A stretch of 64,000 nt of DNA, from assembly GCF_001742225.1 (NCBI RefSeq), contig NZ_CP017076.1, forward strand, positions 1,017,001 through 1,081,000, written 5' to 3'. Of the stretch, positions 42,951 through 51,965 are shown in pieces (position 1 is the first letter of the stretch; every line of letters begins with the position of its first letter). The translations under genes were made by a program, and so were the position numbers. The stretch is from Novosphingobium resinovorum. Lineage in GTDB: Bacteria > Pseudomonadota > Alphaproteobacteria > Sphingomonadales > Sphingomonadaceae. The notes beneath the pieces are model-generated. The model was not told the origin of the DNA and made no database searches. It was given only the letters and a program-made list of their open reading frames with translations.

Positions 42951-43523
42951 ATGACGACGCACAGCAAGCGCGATTTCCTCGCCGGTGGCGGCATGTTGAT
43001 GGCGATGATGGGCTTGTCCCATTACGCCGATGCGGCCGAGGCTCCCGCAGCGGTCAAGCCGCTGCCGGGACAGGGCTTCCCGATGGAATTCAAGGGCACC
43101 GGCGATCCGATGCCGTGGATCAAGCGGGTGTTCCACCTCTACTCCGGCCCGGACGGCCTCACCCGCGCCGAACAGCTCGACGTGGTGGAGCCGCGCGGGC
43201 AGGAAATCGCCACGCTGCTGCGCCGCACGGCCTTTCGCGTGACCCTTGGCGGTTCGCAGCCCAATGCGGGCTTCGGCTTCCATGTCGCCAACAACCCGAC
43301 CCTGCTGATCCCGCTGTTCGGCTCCATGATCATCGGTCTGCACGACGGAACCGAGTACGAACTGAAGCACGGCGACCTCGCTTATGCAGAGGATTGCACG
43401 GGGGAGGGGCACATCTCGAAGTCCGGCCCGGAAGGCTCGTTCATGGTCGCGGTCCAGCTGCCCAGGGAAGGCTGCCCCAAGGTCGGCAGCTCGGACATGA
43501 CCAGCGTGTGGACCGACCAGTGA
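42951..43523 (+). CDS. Exported cupin-fold protein
   Basis: 190 residues from ATG 42951, preceded by GAGGAG at a rather long distance. The N-terminus has a twin-arginine-like variant HSKRDFLAGGGMLMAMMGLS (Lys-Arg rather than Arg-Arg), ending in a cleavage-type ADAAEA. The cupin region: GFGFHVANNPTLLIPLFGSM, LKHGDLAYAEDCTGEGHISK, MVAVQLPREGC. The DxTGxGHxS segment is shared with the cupins at 37973 and 50422. Probable periplasmic binding or processing of a pathway intermediate. Located directly after the PhyH oxygenase (14-base gap). Confidence 0.8.
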   Translation: MTTHSKRDFLAGGGMLMAMMGLSHYADAAEAPAAVKPLPGQGFPMEFKGTGDPMPWIKRVFHLYSGPDGLTRAEQLDVVEPRGQEIATLLRRTAFRVTLGGSQPNAGFGFHVANNPTLLIPLFGSMIIGLHDGTEYELKHGDLAYAEDCTGEGHISKSGPEGSFMVAVQLPREGCPKVGSSDMTSVWTDQ

Positions 43524-43563
43524 CGGCATCATGCAGGTCAAGACCATCCACGGAGGTGCCGGA

Positions 43564-44931
43564 ATGAAGAAAAGCGCGTACATCGGATGGGCGATCGGCT
43601 CGTTCACTTCCGCCGCGCTGGTGAGCGCCGTAGGGCTGCTGCACCTGCGGTTCATGACGGACTCGCTCGGCCTCGCCATCGCGCTGGCCGGGATGCTGAC
43701 CGTCGCGGCGAAGATCTACGATGCGATGACCGATCCGCTGATGGGCTACATCGGCGACCGTACCCGCACGCGCTTCGGCCAGTTCCGGCCCTACCTGCTA
43801 GGCGGTGGGTTGCTGGCAGGCCTGTCGATGATCCTGCTCTTCAATGTGCCGGGCGGGCTGCAGGGTGACAACATGTGGCTCTACGTGGGCTTCACGCTGC
43901 TGCTCTACTCGACCGCCTACACCATGTTCCGCATCCCCTACCTTGCGATCGGGCGCGCGATCACGGACGATTTCCACGCCCGTTCGCGGCTGATGACCTT
44001 CAGCGTCTATGGCTCGTCGCTCGGTAGCTTCGCGGCGACCTCGGCGGCGCCGTTCCTGCTGGCGCGGCTGGGGAGCGACCGCGCGGGGCACGGCCATGTC
44101 GCGCTGGTGCTGGGCATTGCCATCGCGCTCGGCGGGATCGCCGCGTTCCTGCTGCTCAAGGAGCGCCACCCGGTAGAGGCGGAGAAGAAGCCCACCGGAT
44201 CGTTCGCGGCGACATGGGCGGCGCTGTGGTCCAACAAGCCGTTCCTGTGCCTGATGGGCTTCAAGCTGGTGCTGTTCTCCGGCCTTGCCGTCCACATCAC
44301 CGCGATCCCCTACTACACCCGCCACGTCCTGCACGTCACCGACACCGCGCTTGGCACGATCTTCGCGGTGCAGACGGCGATGATGGTGATCTCGCAGATG
44401 CTGTGGGTCCGCATGGCCAGCCGTTTCGGGCGCCGCAACGCGCTGGTGAGCGCAGGCAGCCTGTGCGCGGTGGCCTACACCGTCTGGGCACTGATCCCGG
44501 CGGGTTCGCCCTTTCCACTCATCTACATCGCCTGCGCCTTGTCCGGCACGGCGAGCGGCGGGGTGTTCCTCGGCCTCTACACCGTGCTGACCGACACCAT
44601 GGACTATTCCCGCCGCATCCAGGGCGAGAACCGCGCAGGCATGCTCGCGGGCGTTTTCGTCATGGTGGAGAAGGGCACGTCGGCCTTCGGCATCTTCCTG
44701 TTCAGCACGATCATGAGCTGGACCGGCTTCGTCTCCTCCACCAGCGCCGGGGCGGAGGAGCAGCCCGCGAGCGTCAAAACCGGCATCATGGTCACCGTCT
44801 CGCTGGTGCCCGCGCTCGCCGCCGTGATCGCCAGCATCATCATGCTGCGTTATCGCCTGCCGGAGACAGCCGAGGATGCGGTTGAGCCGCCCGCCTCGAC
44901 GTTGCAGCCAGTCGGAGTACAGTCCAACTGA
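43564..44931 (+). CDS. GPH-family sugar/organic solute:cation symporter
   Basis: 455 residues. ATG 43564 lies after GGAGG at a suitable spacing, better than a start at 43531. Twelve helices. The family loop AAKIYDAMTDPLMGYIGDRT followed by RFGQFRPYLLGG matches the glycoside-pentoside-hexuronide family (MelB, XynB-like). Also FRIPYLAIGRAITDD and TVLTDTMDYSRRIQGENRAG. A cation symporter for a glycoside or polar natural product, in the inner membrane. A paralogue with 475 residues lies at 52022. 23 bases separate it from the small helical protein gene. Confidence 0.9.
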   Translation: MKKSAYIGWAIGSFTSAALVSAVGLLHLRFMTDSLGLAIALAGMLTVAAKIYDAMTDPLMGYIGDRTRTRFGQFRPYLLGGGLLAGLSMILLFNVPGGLQGDNMWLYVGFTLLLYSTAYTMFRIPYLAIGRAITDDFHARSRLMTFSVYGSSLGSFAATSAAPFLLARLGSDRAGHGHVALVLGIAIALGGIAAFLLLKERHPVEAEKKPTGSFAATWAALWSNKPFLCLMGFKLVLFSGLAVHITAIPYYTRHVLHVTDTALGTIFAVQTAMMVISQMLWVRMASRFGRRNALVSAGSLCAVAYTVWALIPAGSPFPLIYIACALSGTASGGVFLGLYTVLTDTMDYSRRIQGENRAGMLAGVFVMVEKGTSAFGIFLFSTIMSWTGFVSSTSAGAEEQPASVKTGIMVTVSLVPALAAVIASIIMLRYRLPETAEDAVEPPASTLQPVGVQSN

Positions 44932-44954
44932 CGCAACAAGAGCTTCCCCGAGTC

Positions 44955-45287
44955 ATGACGCGTAAATCCCTGCCCCGCACGCCCAACCGGCTCGACGCCA
45001 TCGACGGCAGCCGACCGATGGACGAGCAACTGCTGGCGATGATCGTCGGCCTGACTTCGGAAGTGACCGTGCTGCGCGCCCGCCTCGACGCCGCCGAGCG
45101 GCTTCTGGCCGTCTCGGGCACGTTGCCCGCGGGCGCTGTCGATGCCTTCGAGCCCGATGCGGAGGCCGCCGCGCAGCGTGAAGGTCTGCGCAAGGCCACG
45201 CTCGACAAGGTCTTCCGCCCCTTGCGCGAAGCCGCCGAGGCGGAACTGACCGCAATGAACGCCCCTGCCGAGGAGACCCTGCCGTGA
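44955..45287 (+). CDS. Small helical protein paired with methyltransferase (copy 2)
   Basis: 110 residues from ATG 44955. Core helix MDEQLLAMIVGLTSEVTVLR, then ARLDAAERLLAVSGTLPAGA, VDAFEPDAEAAAQREGL and a charged final helix. It aligns by eye with the proteins at 26326 and 62977 (shared R-x-R-x-D-x-x-E-R and I/V-D-A-F-x-P-D). No known domain. It precedes the methyltransferase with a GTGA overlap, the reverse of the gene order in copy 1, yet the pairing is conserved. That strengthens the case for a physical partnership. Confidence 0.8.
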   Translation: MTRKSLPRTPNRLDAIDGSRPMDEQLLAMIVGLTSEVTVLRARLDAAERLLAVSGTLPAGAVDAFEPDAEAAAQREGLRKATLDKVFRPLREAAEAELTAMNAPAEETLP

Positions 45288-46432
45288 GCGAACAGATGTC
45301 CGAACGCCGTGCCCAGCTCGACCACCCGCTGATCGCGGTGCCGAGCCATGACGAACTGGCCGAGCAGCTGTTCGTGCGCGATCTCAAGCTCTACGTCATG
45401 ACCCGGATCGAGCCGGTGCAGGCCCGCATCGCCGCCGCCGAGCAGAAGGCCAGCGCCGGTGCCAACAACACCGCCGCCGCCTTGCGCGAACGCATGGGGC
45501 AGCACGAGAGCTTCTCGACCTGGCTCTCGCTCAAGCGGGAATCGCAGCGCCAGCTGTGGTCCAGCGTTGCCGCCAGCGTCGAGCGGCAGGCGGGCGACCT
45601 CGAAGACCTCGCCGCGATCGAGGCACCGCTGGGTTCGGTGCGCACCGATCCGGATTTCGCCGTGCCCGACTATATCCGGCGGGGCGACATCCACCTGATG
45701 CCGGGCGGCAATGCCCATGACGACGGCTCGATCCTGCAGGGCGCGATGATGGATCGCGGTGGTGCGGTCTACATGCTCGGCCGCAACGGCGGCATGCTCA
45801 ACGACCTGCGCGGGCAGACCGCGATGGCGCACGTCCTCACCCGCTTCCCGGACCTGAATCCGGCGCGCATCCTCGACATGGGCTGCGGCATCGGCACCAG
45901 CACCGTGCCTGCCGCGACCTGCTTCCCGGATGCGGAAGTCCACGGCATCGATGTCGGCGCATCGATGCTGCGCTACGCCCATGCCCGCGCCGAGCACCTG
46001 GGCGCAGGCGTGCACTTCTCGCAGCAAAGCGCGGAGAAGACCGACTTTGCCGACGGCAGCTTCGACCTCGTGTTCAGCTGTGTGATGTTCCACGAGACCT
46101 CGCAGGCCGCGACGATGGCGATCATCGCCGAAAGTCGCCGCCTGCTGCGTCCGGGCGGCGTCGCGGTCCACCTCGAGGTGCCGCTGCTGCACGACAATTC
46201 CGATGCCTGGGTCGAACTGTCAGGCGAACTGGAAGCGCAGTACAACAACGAGCCGAACTGGCGCGGTGCGCTCAGCGCGGACTATCGCTCGCTGTTCGAG
46301 GCGGCCGGGTTCTCCTCGGTAGAGACCGGCTATCAGGCGACCAGCCCGGCGGCGCGCAGCGGTCCGTTCCGGTACGGGCCGGAGAGCGAAGGCGTGTTCC
46401 GTTCGTGGTTCGTCGCTTCCGGAGTGGCCTGA
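45284..46432 (+). CDS. SAM-dependent methyltransferase-like protein with N-terminal helical domain (copy 2)
   Basis: 382 residues from GTG 45284 (GTGA overlap). N-terminal helical domain about 1-130, linker motif GDIHLMPGGNA (about 134), class I core with motif I RILDMGCGIGTSTVPA (about 195, a full GCGxG), HGIDVGASMLRYAHARA, and FADGSFDLVFSCVMFHETSQ. Later AQYNNEPNWRGALSADY corresponds to YYNNEPFW in copies 1 and 3. Best SAM-site match of the three. It is the last gene of the run that starts at 40983. Methyl acceptor unknown. Confidence 0.88.
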   Translation: MSEQMSERRAQLDHPLIAVPSHDELAEQLFVRDLKLYVMTRIEPVQARIAAAEQKASAGANNTAAALRERMGQHESFSTWLSLKRESQRQLWSSVAASVERQAGDLEDLAAIEAPLGSVRTDPDFAVPDYIRRGDIHLMPGGNAHDDGSILQGAMMDRGGAVYMLGRNGGMLNDLRGQTAMAHVLTRFPDLNPARILDMGCGIGTSTVPAATCFPDAEVHGIDVGASMLRYAHARAEHLGAGVHFSQQSAEKTDFADGSFDLVFSCVMFHETSQAATMAIIAESRRLLRPGGVAVHLEVPLLHDNSDAWVELSGELEAQYNNEPNWRGALSADYRSLFEAAGFSSVETGYQATSPAARSGPFRYGPESEGVFRSWFVASGVA

Positions 46433-46468
46433 AGCAGGGCCTGAACCGGGGCCTGACCGGCGCTCCGA

Positions 46469-48115
46469 TCAGAGATCGAGCGCTCCGGTCAGGTCTCCCG
46501 GAGCGACGCCGCCTGCCGCGCGCATCGCCTCTTCGCGCATCGCCAGACCCGGCAGCTTGGCGAGCCCGAAGCGACGGGTGAGGAAGCGGGCGATCGATCC
46601 GGTGTCGTAGATCGTGTGATCCACAAAGTCCTTGCGGGCACGCGGCGAGATGACGATGGCCGGGATACGGGTGCCCGGTCCCCAGCGGTCGCCCTTGGGC
46701 GGGGCGACGTGGTCCCACCAGCCGCCGTTCTCGTCGAAAGTGACGACGATCATCATACGCTCCCACTGCGGGCTGGCGCGCAGGGCGTCGATGACTGCGG
46801 CGATATGACGGTCGCCCGCATCGATGTCGGAATAGCCCGCGTGCATGTTGAGGTTGCCCTGCGGCTTGTAGAAGCTGACGGGAGGAAGGCGCCCCGCCTC
46901 CGCATCGGCGAGGAAGCGGTTGGTGCGTGCGGTGCTGCCTTCGCCCGCGTCGCGCAGGTGCTCCTCGCGGTCTTTCGTGCCGGGGGCGAAGCGGGAATAA
47001 TAGTTGAACGGCTGGTGATGCGGCTGCAGGTTGGGCCGGGCGGGGAACGAAGCGTCCTTGCCGAGCGCTGAATTCCACCCACCAGCATACCAGGCCCAGC
47101 CGATGTCGCGCGCGGAGAGCATGTCGCCGATGGTCCGGTGATCCTGAGGCACCAGCGTCTGCCCGTTCGTCCAGTCCGCGTAACCGGGCTTGTCGGGATC
47201 GGGCAGGTACGTGGGCGTATAAGGCGGCAGCATCGTGTTCACCGCCCAGAAGTCAGGCGAGAGGGTGCTGGTCACGAAGCTGGCGGGGCCGTCCATCGCG
47301 CTTGGCGCGGTCTTCGGCTCCAGCTTGAGGCGGGTGCCTTTGGGATCGTCGCCCTCGACCTTTGCGATACGCCGCGCGGCGGGGCTCTTGTCCGCATCGG
47401 GGTAAAACGGGGGCTGCGCGGCGATCAGGTACTGGTGGTTCAGGAACGAGCCGCCGAATGCACCCATGAAGAAGTTGTCGCACAAGGTGAATTCACGCGC
47501 GACCTGCCACAGGCGAAGCTGGGCGCGGGTGTCGGCGTAGTGGCCCATGACGAGCGCGCCGCTGTCTCCCCAGGCGACGAAGCCGTCGTTGCGCCCGCCG
47601 TTGATCTGCCACTGGTTCTGGTAGAAGGCATGGACAAGGTCGCGGGTCACGACGCCGTGAGGCAGCGGATCGCCTTCCTTGGTCTTCAGCGCGAAAGGCG
47701 CGTTGGGCAGGGGCGCAAGGTCATCGGGGCCGATCAGGTACTCGGTATGCTCGACCACCTGCCGGTCGGGGACAAGGCCCTCCCAGATCTTCGGCAGGGT
47801 CTCGAACGGCTTGCCGTCGCGGTCGCGCTGGATGGAGCGGTCGGCCGGGACTTTCGACAGCGGTTGCTGCAGGCCGGGGAAGTCTGCGAAGAGGTTGTTG
47901 AAGCTGCGGTTCTCCGCATAGATCACCACGACCGTATCGATCGCCTCACGCAGCCGCGCATCGCTGACCGGGGAGCGCGCAGCGGCCTTCGCAGTGCGAG
48001 CCTCGACGGCCGGCGCACCCGCAGTGGCAGCGGCGCCGAGGGCGGCCAGTCCTTCCAGGAACTGGCGGCGATCGGGGGTGAGCGAACCCGGACTGGGGGC
48101 TTCGGGCTTGGTCAT
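46469..48115 (-). CDS. Tat-exported phosphoesterase (AcpA/phospholipase C family)
   Basis: 548 residues from ATG 48115. Tat signal PDRRQFLEGLAALGAAATAG. The mature part has the family metal site VVVIYAENRSFNNLFADFPG (Glu-Asn-Arg-Ser, about residue 67), HAFYQNQWQINGGRNDGF, GAFGGSFLNHQYLIAAQPPF, SDIDAGDRHIAAVIDAL and FDENGGWWDHVAPPKGDRWG (late Asp/His ligands). This matches bacterial acid phosphatase AcpA/phosphatidylcholine-phospholipase C proteins. Acts in the periplasm; probably supplies phosphate, with no clear link to the island. Ends convergent to the methyltransferase gene, 36 bases away, and contains a possible hairpin near 46455-46490. Confidence 0.92.
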   Translation of the reverse strand: MTKPEAPSPGSLTPDRRQFLEGLAALGAAATAGAPAVEARTAKAAARSPVSDARLREAIDTVVVIYAENRSFNNLFADFPGLQQPLSKVPADRSIQRDRDGKPFETLPKIWEGLVPDRQVVEHTEYLIGPDDLAPLPNAPFALKTKEGDPLPHGVVTRDLVHAFYQNQWQINGGRNDGFVAWGDSGALVMGHYADTRAQLRLWQVAREFTLCDNFFMGAFGGSFLNHQYLIAAQPPFYPDADKSPAARRIAKVEGDDPKGTRLKLEPKTAPSAMDGPASFVTSTLSPDFWAVNTMLPPYTPTYLPDPDKPGYADWTNGQTLVPQDHRTIGDMLSARDIGWAWYAGGWNSALGKDASFPARPNLQPHHQPFNYYSRFAPGTKDREEHLRDAGEGSTARTNRFLADAEAGRLPPVSFYKPQGNLNMHAGYSDIDAGDRHIAAVIDALRASPQWERMMIVVTFDENGGWWDHVAPPKGDRWGPGTRIPAIVISPRARKDFVDHTIYDTGSIARFLTRRFGLAKLPGLAMREEAMRAAGGVAPGDLTGALDL

Positions 48116-48328
48116 GGATGTCCTTAGCGTTGCGGCTTTTTCCTGTCGTCTGGGGTGAGGCCGGGGGTTTCGTCAATCGCAAATCCCGCAAATGCAACTG
48201 CGTCGCCGGTCCCGGCAGATTTTGGCGCAATCGCAAAATTGCCGGGAACGTGAAGGTGTGCGATGCGCTTTTGTCGCAGCCCTGCCATGCCAAGGGACGG
48301 GCTGCCAATAGGATGATCAACCGCCCGC

Positions 48329-50407
48329 ATGACACAGCCCGCCGATTTCGATGCCGAGCATATCACTGCGCTGAAACGCAGCGAGGAGCGACTGCGCGCC
48401 CTGTTCGAAGCGCTCGAGGACGGGTTTTGCATCATCGAATTCTTCGATGGTCCGCACGGCCCGCTCAGCGACTATGTCCATGTCGAGGCGAACTCGGGAT
48501 ACGAGCGGCAGTCGGGCATCTCCAACGTCGTGGGCATGACGCTGCGCGAACTCGAACCCGACGACGCCGAGGGCTGGGCGGACCTCTACGGCATTGTGCT
48601 GCGGACCGGTGAGCCGATCCGGTTCGAGCGCTACTTCCTCGCCGCGGGGCGACATATCGAGGTTTCCGCGGCCCGCGTCGAGCCTGCGAGCCGCAGGCAG
48701 GTTTCCGTGCTGTTCCGCGACATCGAAGCGCGCCGCCGGGCGCAGGATGCCTTGCGCGCCAGCGAGGCGCTGGCGCGCGAGAACATCAAGCGGGTGCAAC
48801 TGGCGCTGTCTGCGGGCGCGATAATCGGAACCTGGTTCTGGGACATTCCGCAGGATCGCTTCACGGTGGACGAGGCTTTCGCGCAATCCTTCGGCCTCGA
48901 CCCCAGCCTGGGACGGGAAGGACTGTCGCTCAACCAGATCGTCGCGACCGTACACCCTGACGACCAGGCCGGACTGGCGGCCGCTATGCAGGAAGCGATC
49001 CGGCGCGGAGGGTCCTATGCGCATCAGTACCGCGTCATGCGCGCGGACGGGCGCTACTACTGGATCGAGGCCAATGGCAGCGTCGAGCATGGGCCTGATG
49101 GCACACCCCTGAGCTTCCCCGGCGTGCTGCTCGACATCGAACAGCGCCGCGCGATCGAGCAGGAGCGCGACCGCGCCGCTGCCGCCTTGCGGGCCCTCAA
49201 CGAGACGCTGGAACAGCGCGTGGCCGAGCGCACCGAGGAACTGATGAAGGCCGAGGAGCAACTGCGCCAGGCGCAGAAGATGGAGGCGGTCGGCCAGTTG
49301 ACCGGCGGCCTTGCTCACGACTTCAACAACCTGCTGGCGGGCATCTCCGGCGCCATCGAGATGGTCGGCACGCGGCTCAAGCAAGGGCGCATAGCCGACG
49401 TCGACAAATACCTCGTCGCCGCACAGGGCGCGACGCGGCGGGCGGCCGCGCTCACCCATCGCCTGCTGGCGTTCTCGCGGCGGCAGACGCTCGATCCGCG
49501 CCCCACCAACGTCAACATGCTGGTGAACGGCATGACCGATCTCATCCAGCGCACCGTCGGCCCGGCGATCCGGGTGGAGACCGTGGGCGCGGCCGGGCTC
49601 TGGCCGACGCTGGTGGATGCGAGCCAGCTGGAAAACGCGCTGCTCAATTTGTGCATCAATGCGCGCGACGCCATGCCGGAAGGTGGGCGGATCACGATCG
49701 AGACTGCGAACAAGTGGCTCGACCGTGCCGGCGCGCGGACCCATGACGTTCCGGAAGGGCAGTATCTGTCGCTGTGCGTCACCGATACGGGCACCGGCAT
49801 GACGCCCGACGTCATCGTCAAGGCCTTCGACCCGTTCTTCACCACCAAGCCGATCGGGCAGGGAACCGGACTCGGCCTGTCGATGATCTACGGCTTTGCC
49901 AAGCAGTCCGGCGGGCAAGTGCGGATCTACTCGGAGGTGGGGCAGGGCACCACGGTTTGCATCTACCTGCCGCGCCACTATGGAGACGCCGGCGAGGATG
50001 CTTCGCAGGGCGTAGAGGTGAAGGTTTCGGGCGCCGGTTCGGGCGAGACCGTGCTCGTTGTCGATGACGAGCCGAGCGTGCGCATGCTGATCACCGACAT
50101 TCTTGAGGACCTCGGCTACACGGTGATCGAGGCGGCAGACAGCGCCTCGGGGCTGCGGGTCCTGCAGTCCGACGTGCGGATCGACCTGCTGGTCAGCGAT
50201 GTCGGCTTGCCGGGTGGGATGAACGGACGCCAGATGGCCGATGCGGGACGGCAGGTGCGGCCGGACCTGAAAGTGCTGTTCATCACCGGATACGCCGAGA
50301 ACTCGGTGATCGGCAACGGGCACCTCGAGCCGGGAATGCAGGTGCTCACGAAGCCCTTCGTCGTCGAGACACTGGCCGCGCGGGTGCGGGACTTGGTAGA
50401 AAACTGA
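48329..50407 (+). CDS. Hybrid sensor histidine kinase with two PAS domains and a receiver
   Basis: 692 residues from ATG 48329. PAS-like domain 1 about 20-135, PAS domain 2 about 155-285 (FWDIPQDRFTVDEAFAQSFG, YRVMRADGRYYWIEANGS), a coiled linker, then HisKA with His330 in GGLAHDFNNLLAGI, HATPase with LLNLCINARDAMPEGG, VTDTGTGM and GQGTGLGLSMIYG, and a C-terminal receiver from about 575 with phosphoacceptor Asp624 in LLVSDVGLPGG. No membrane helix, so cytosolic. The HDFNNLL subtype is common in alphaproteobacteria. No partner response regulator is nearby. Divergent from the phosphoesterase. Confidence 0.94.
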   Translation: MTQPADFDAEHITALKRSEERLRALFEALEDGFCIIEFFDGPHGPLSDYVHVEANSGYERQSGISNVVGMTLRELEPDDAEGWADLYGIVLRTGEPIRFERYFLAAGRHIEVSAARVEPASRRQVSVLFRDIEARRRAQDALRASEALARENIKRVQLALSAGAIIGTWFWDIPQDRFTVDEAFAQSFGLDPSLGREGLSLNQIVATVHPDDQAGLAAAMQEAIRRGGSYAHQYRVMRADGRYYWIEANGSVEHGPDGTPLSFPGVLLDIEQRRAIEQERDRAAAALRALNETLEQRVAERTEELMKAEEQLRQAQKMEAVGQLTGGLAHDFNNLLAGISGAIEMVGTRLKQGRIADVDKYLVAAQGATRRAAALTHRLLAFSRRQTLDPRPTNVNMLVNGMTDLIQRTVGPAIRVETVGAAGLWPTLVDASQLENALLNLCINARDAMPEGGRITIETANKWLDRAGARTHDVPEGQYLSLCVTDTGTGMTPDVIVKAFDPFFTTKPIGQGTGLGLSMIYGFAKQSGGQVRIYSEVGQGTTVCIYLPRHYGDAGEDASQGVEVKVSGAGSGETVLVVDDEPSVRMLITDILEDLGYTVIEAADSASGLRVLQSDVRIDLLVSDVGLPGGMNGRQMADAGRQVRPDLKVLFITGYAENSVIGNGHLEPGMQVLTKPFVVETLAARVRDLVEN

Positions 50408-50421
50408 GCGGTTCGCAGGTC

Positions 50422-50844
50422 TCAGCGGGCGGCGAGGGTCTCGGCCAGCAGTGCGCGCATCTGGTCCTCCACGCCCTCGCCGAAACCGACGCCCATCGTC
50501 AGGCAGCGGCTTTCCCCGCCGGGCCATGAACGGTGGCCGGTGCCGGTGGTGTCGAGCATCACCAGCACGTCGCCGGGGCCAAGGCGGCGCCGCGTCCCGT
50601 CGGTCGCCTCGATCTCCCACTCGCCCTCCAGTGTGATCGAAAGACCGGCCATGCCGCAGGGGTGCCAGTCAGTGGCGTGATTGGGATCGCCGCTTGCGAT
50701 ACCCCAGATCGAGGCCGGGGCGATGCCTTCCCAATGCGCGGTTCCATCCTCGGCGATGACCTTGCGGGTCAGCGGAATCGCGAGATTGACGAGGCGCGAT
50801 CCGCCATCGGCTTCGGCATAGATGCACACGGCGGTCCTGGTCAT
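50422..50844 (-). CDS. Small single-domain cupin protein
   Basis: 140 residues from ATG 50844. No signal peptide. Core: ASGDPNHATDWHPCGMAGLS, ITLEGEWEIEATDGTRRRLG, PGDVLVMLDTTGTGHRSWPG. The DTTGTGHxS element is shared with the cupins at 37973 and 42951. Some resemblance to small-molecule-binding or epimerase-type cupins; reaction unknown. Divergent from the HMG-CoA-lyase-family gene with operator G between them, so it probably belongs to the same regulon. Ends 14 bases from the kinase stop, convergent. Confidence 0.82.
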   Translation of the reverse strand: MTRTAVCIYAEADGGSRLVNLAIPLTRKVIAEDGTAHWEGIAPASIWGIASGDPNHATDWHPCGMAGLSITLEGEWEIEATDGTRRRLGPGDVLVMLDTTGTGHRSWPGGESRCLTMGVGFGEGVEDQMRALLAETLAAR

Positions 50845-50905
50845 TTCGCGTCTCCCGAGTGATCAGCCCGGGCGATGAAAACGCCGGTGGACAGGCTGTG
50901 AACAA

Positions 50906-50925
50906 ATGGTATATAGATATAACAA
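50906..50925. promoter_or_regulatory. Candidate operator G of the TTGnTATA palindrome family
   Basis: ATGGTATA-TAGA-TATAACAA, 13 of 14 consensus positions. It lies in the 99-bp region between the divergent cupin (starts 50844) and HMG-CoA-lyase-family gene (starts 50944). Confidence 0.75.
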
Positions 50926-50943
50926 TATAGGCAATGAAAGAGC

Positions 50944-51891
50944 GTGCGCGACGTGTCGGTTCTGATCAGCGAAGTTGGCCCCCGCGACGGCCTCCAGAAC
51001 GTCAAGGCAGTGATGCCGACCGAGGCCAAGAAGGCGTGGATCGCCGCAGAGGCCGCCACCGGCATGCGCGAAATCGAGGTGGGCAGCTTCGTTCCCGCCA
51101 AGCTCCTGCCGCAACTGGCGGACACTGCCGAGATCGTCGCATTTGCGCGCACGCTGCCCGGCCTGACCGTGGCGGTTCTGGTGCCTAATGCGCGCGGCGC
51201 GGCCGATGCGATCGCCGCCGGGGCGCACAAGCTGACCCTGCCGCTGTCGGTCTCGGAAACGCACTCGCTCAAGAACCTGCGCCGCACGCACGACCAGGTG
51301 ATCGAGGAAGCCGCCCGCATCGCCGCGATGATCCGCGAACTGCCCGAGGGCGACCGCCCGCACTTCGAGGGCAGCCTGTCCACCGTGTTCGGCTGTACGC
51401 TGGAGGGCACCGTTCCCGACGCGCAGATCGCGCGGCTGGCGGAGCGGCTGATGGAAGCCGGCTGCGACGAAGTCGGCCTCTCCGACACCACCGGCTATGC
51501 CGATCCTTCGGCCGTGCGCCATCTCGTCAAGCTGGTGCGCGGCGTTGTCGGTGACAAGGCGCTGACCGGCATCCACCTTCACAACACCCGCGGCCTCGGC
51601 CTTGCCAACGTGCTGGCGGCACTGGAATGCGGGCTCGACACGATCGATGCTTCGCTTGGCGGCCTGGGCGGCTGTCCCTTCGCGCCGGGCGCGAGCGGCA
51701 ATATCGTTACCGAGGATCTGGCCTTCATGCTCGAGGCGATGGGCATCGACACCGGCATCGACCTCGACAGTCTCTTCAAGGTCCGTTCGATCGTAGCCGA
51801 CGCACTGCCGGGCGAGCCGCTCTATGGCTTCGTCACCGATGCGGGCCTGCCCTTGGGCTTCACCCCGGCCACGCAGCGGGAGGCCGCGTAA
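50944..51891 (+). CDS. HMG-CoA-lyase-family enzyme
   Basis: 315 residues from GTG 50944. DRE-TIM metallolyase: metal site VLISEVGPRDGLQNVKAVMP at the start, EIEVGSFVPAKLLPQLAD, GIHLHNTRGLGLANVLAALE with the two metal His, and the signature LGGLGGCPFAPGASGNIVTE with the catalytic Cys. All match hydroxymethylglutaryl-CoA lyase (about 300 residues), which cleaves 3-hydroxyacyl-CoA to acetyl-CoA and an oxo acid; relatives cleave citramalyl-CoA. With the CoA-transferase and LeuCD-like hydratase it could complete a hydration, CoA activation and cleavage sequence; inference. A candidate operator precedes it. Confidence 0.92.
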   Translation: MRDVSVLISEVGPRDGLQNVKAVMPTEAKKAWIAAEAATGMREIEVGSFVPAKLLPQLADTAEIVAFARTLPGLTVAVLVPNARGAADAIAAGAHKLTLPLSVSETHSLKNLRRTHDQVIEEAARIAAMIRELPEGDRPHFEGSLSTVFGCTLEGTVPDAQIARLAERLMEAGCDEVGLSDTTGYADPSAVRHLVKLVRGVVGDKALTGIHLHNTRGLGLANVLAALECGLDTIDASLGGLGGCPFAPGASGNIVTEDLAFMLEAMGIDTGIDLDSLFKVRSIVADALPGEPLYGFVTDAGLPLGFTPATQREAA

Positions 51892-51965
51892 GGTTCGAAA
51901 GCCGCCGCATGGTTCTCGCTGTGCGGACAAGGCGATCTCGCCCTTCCATCGATACCCACGTGTAA

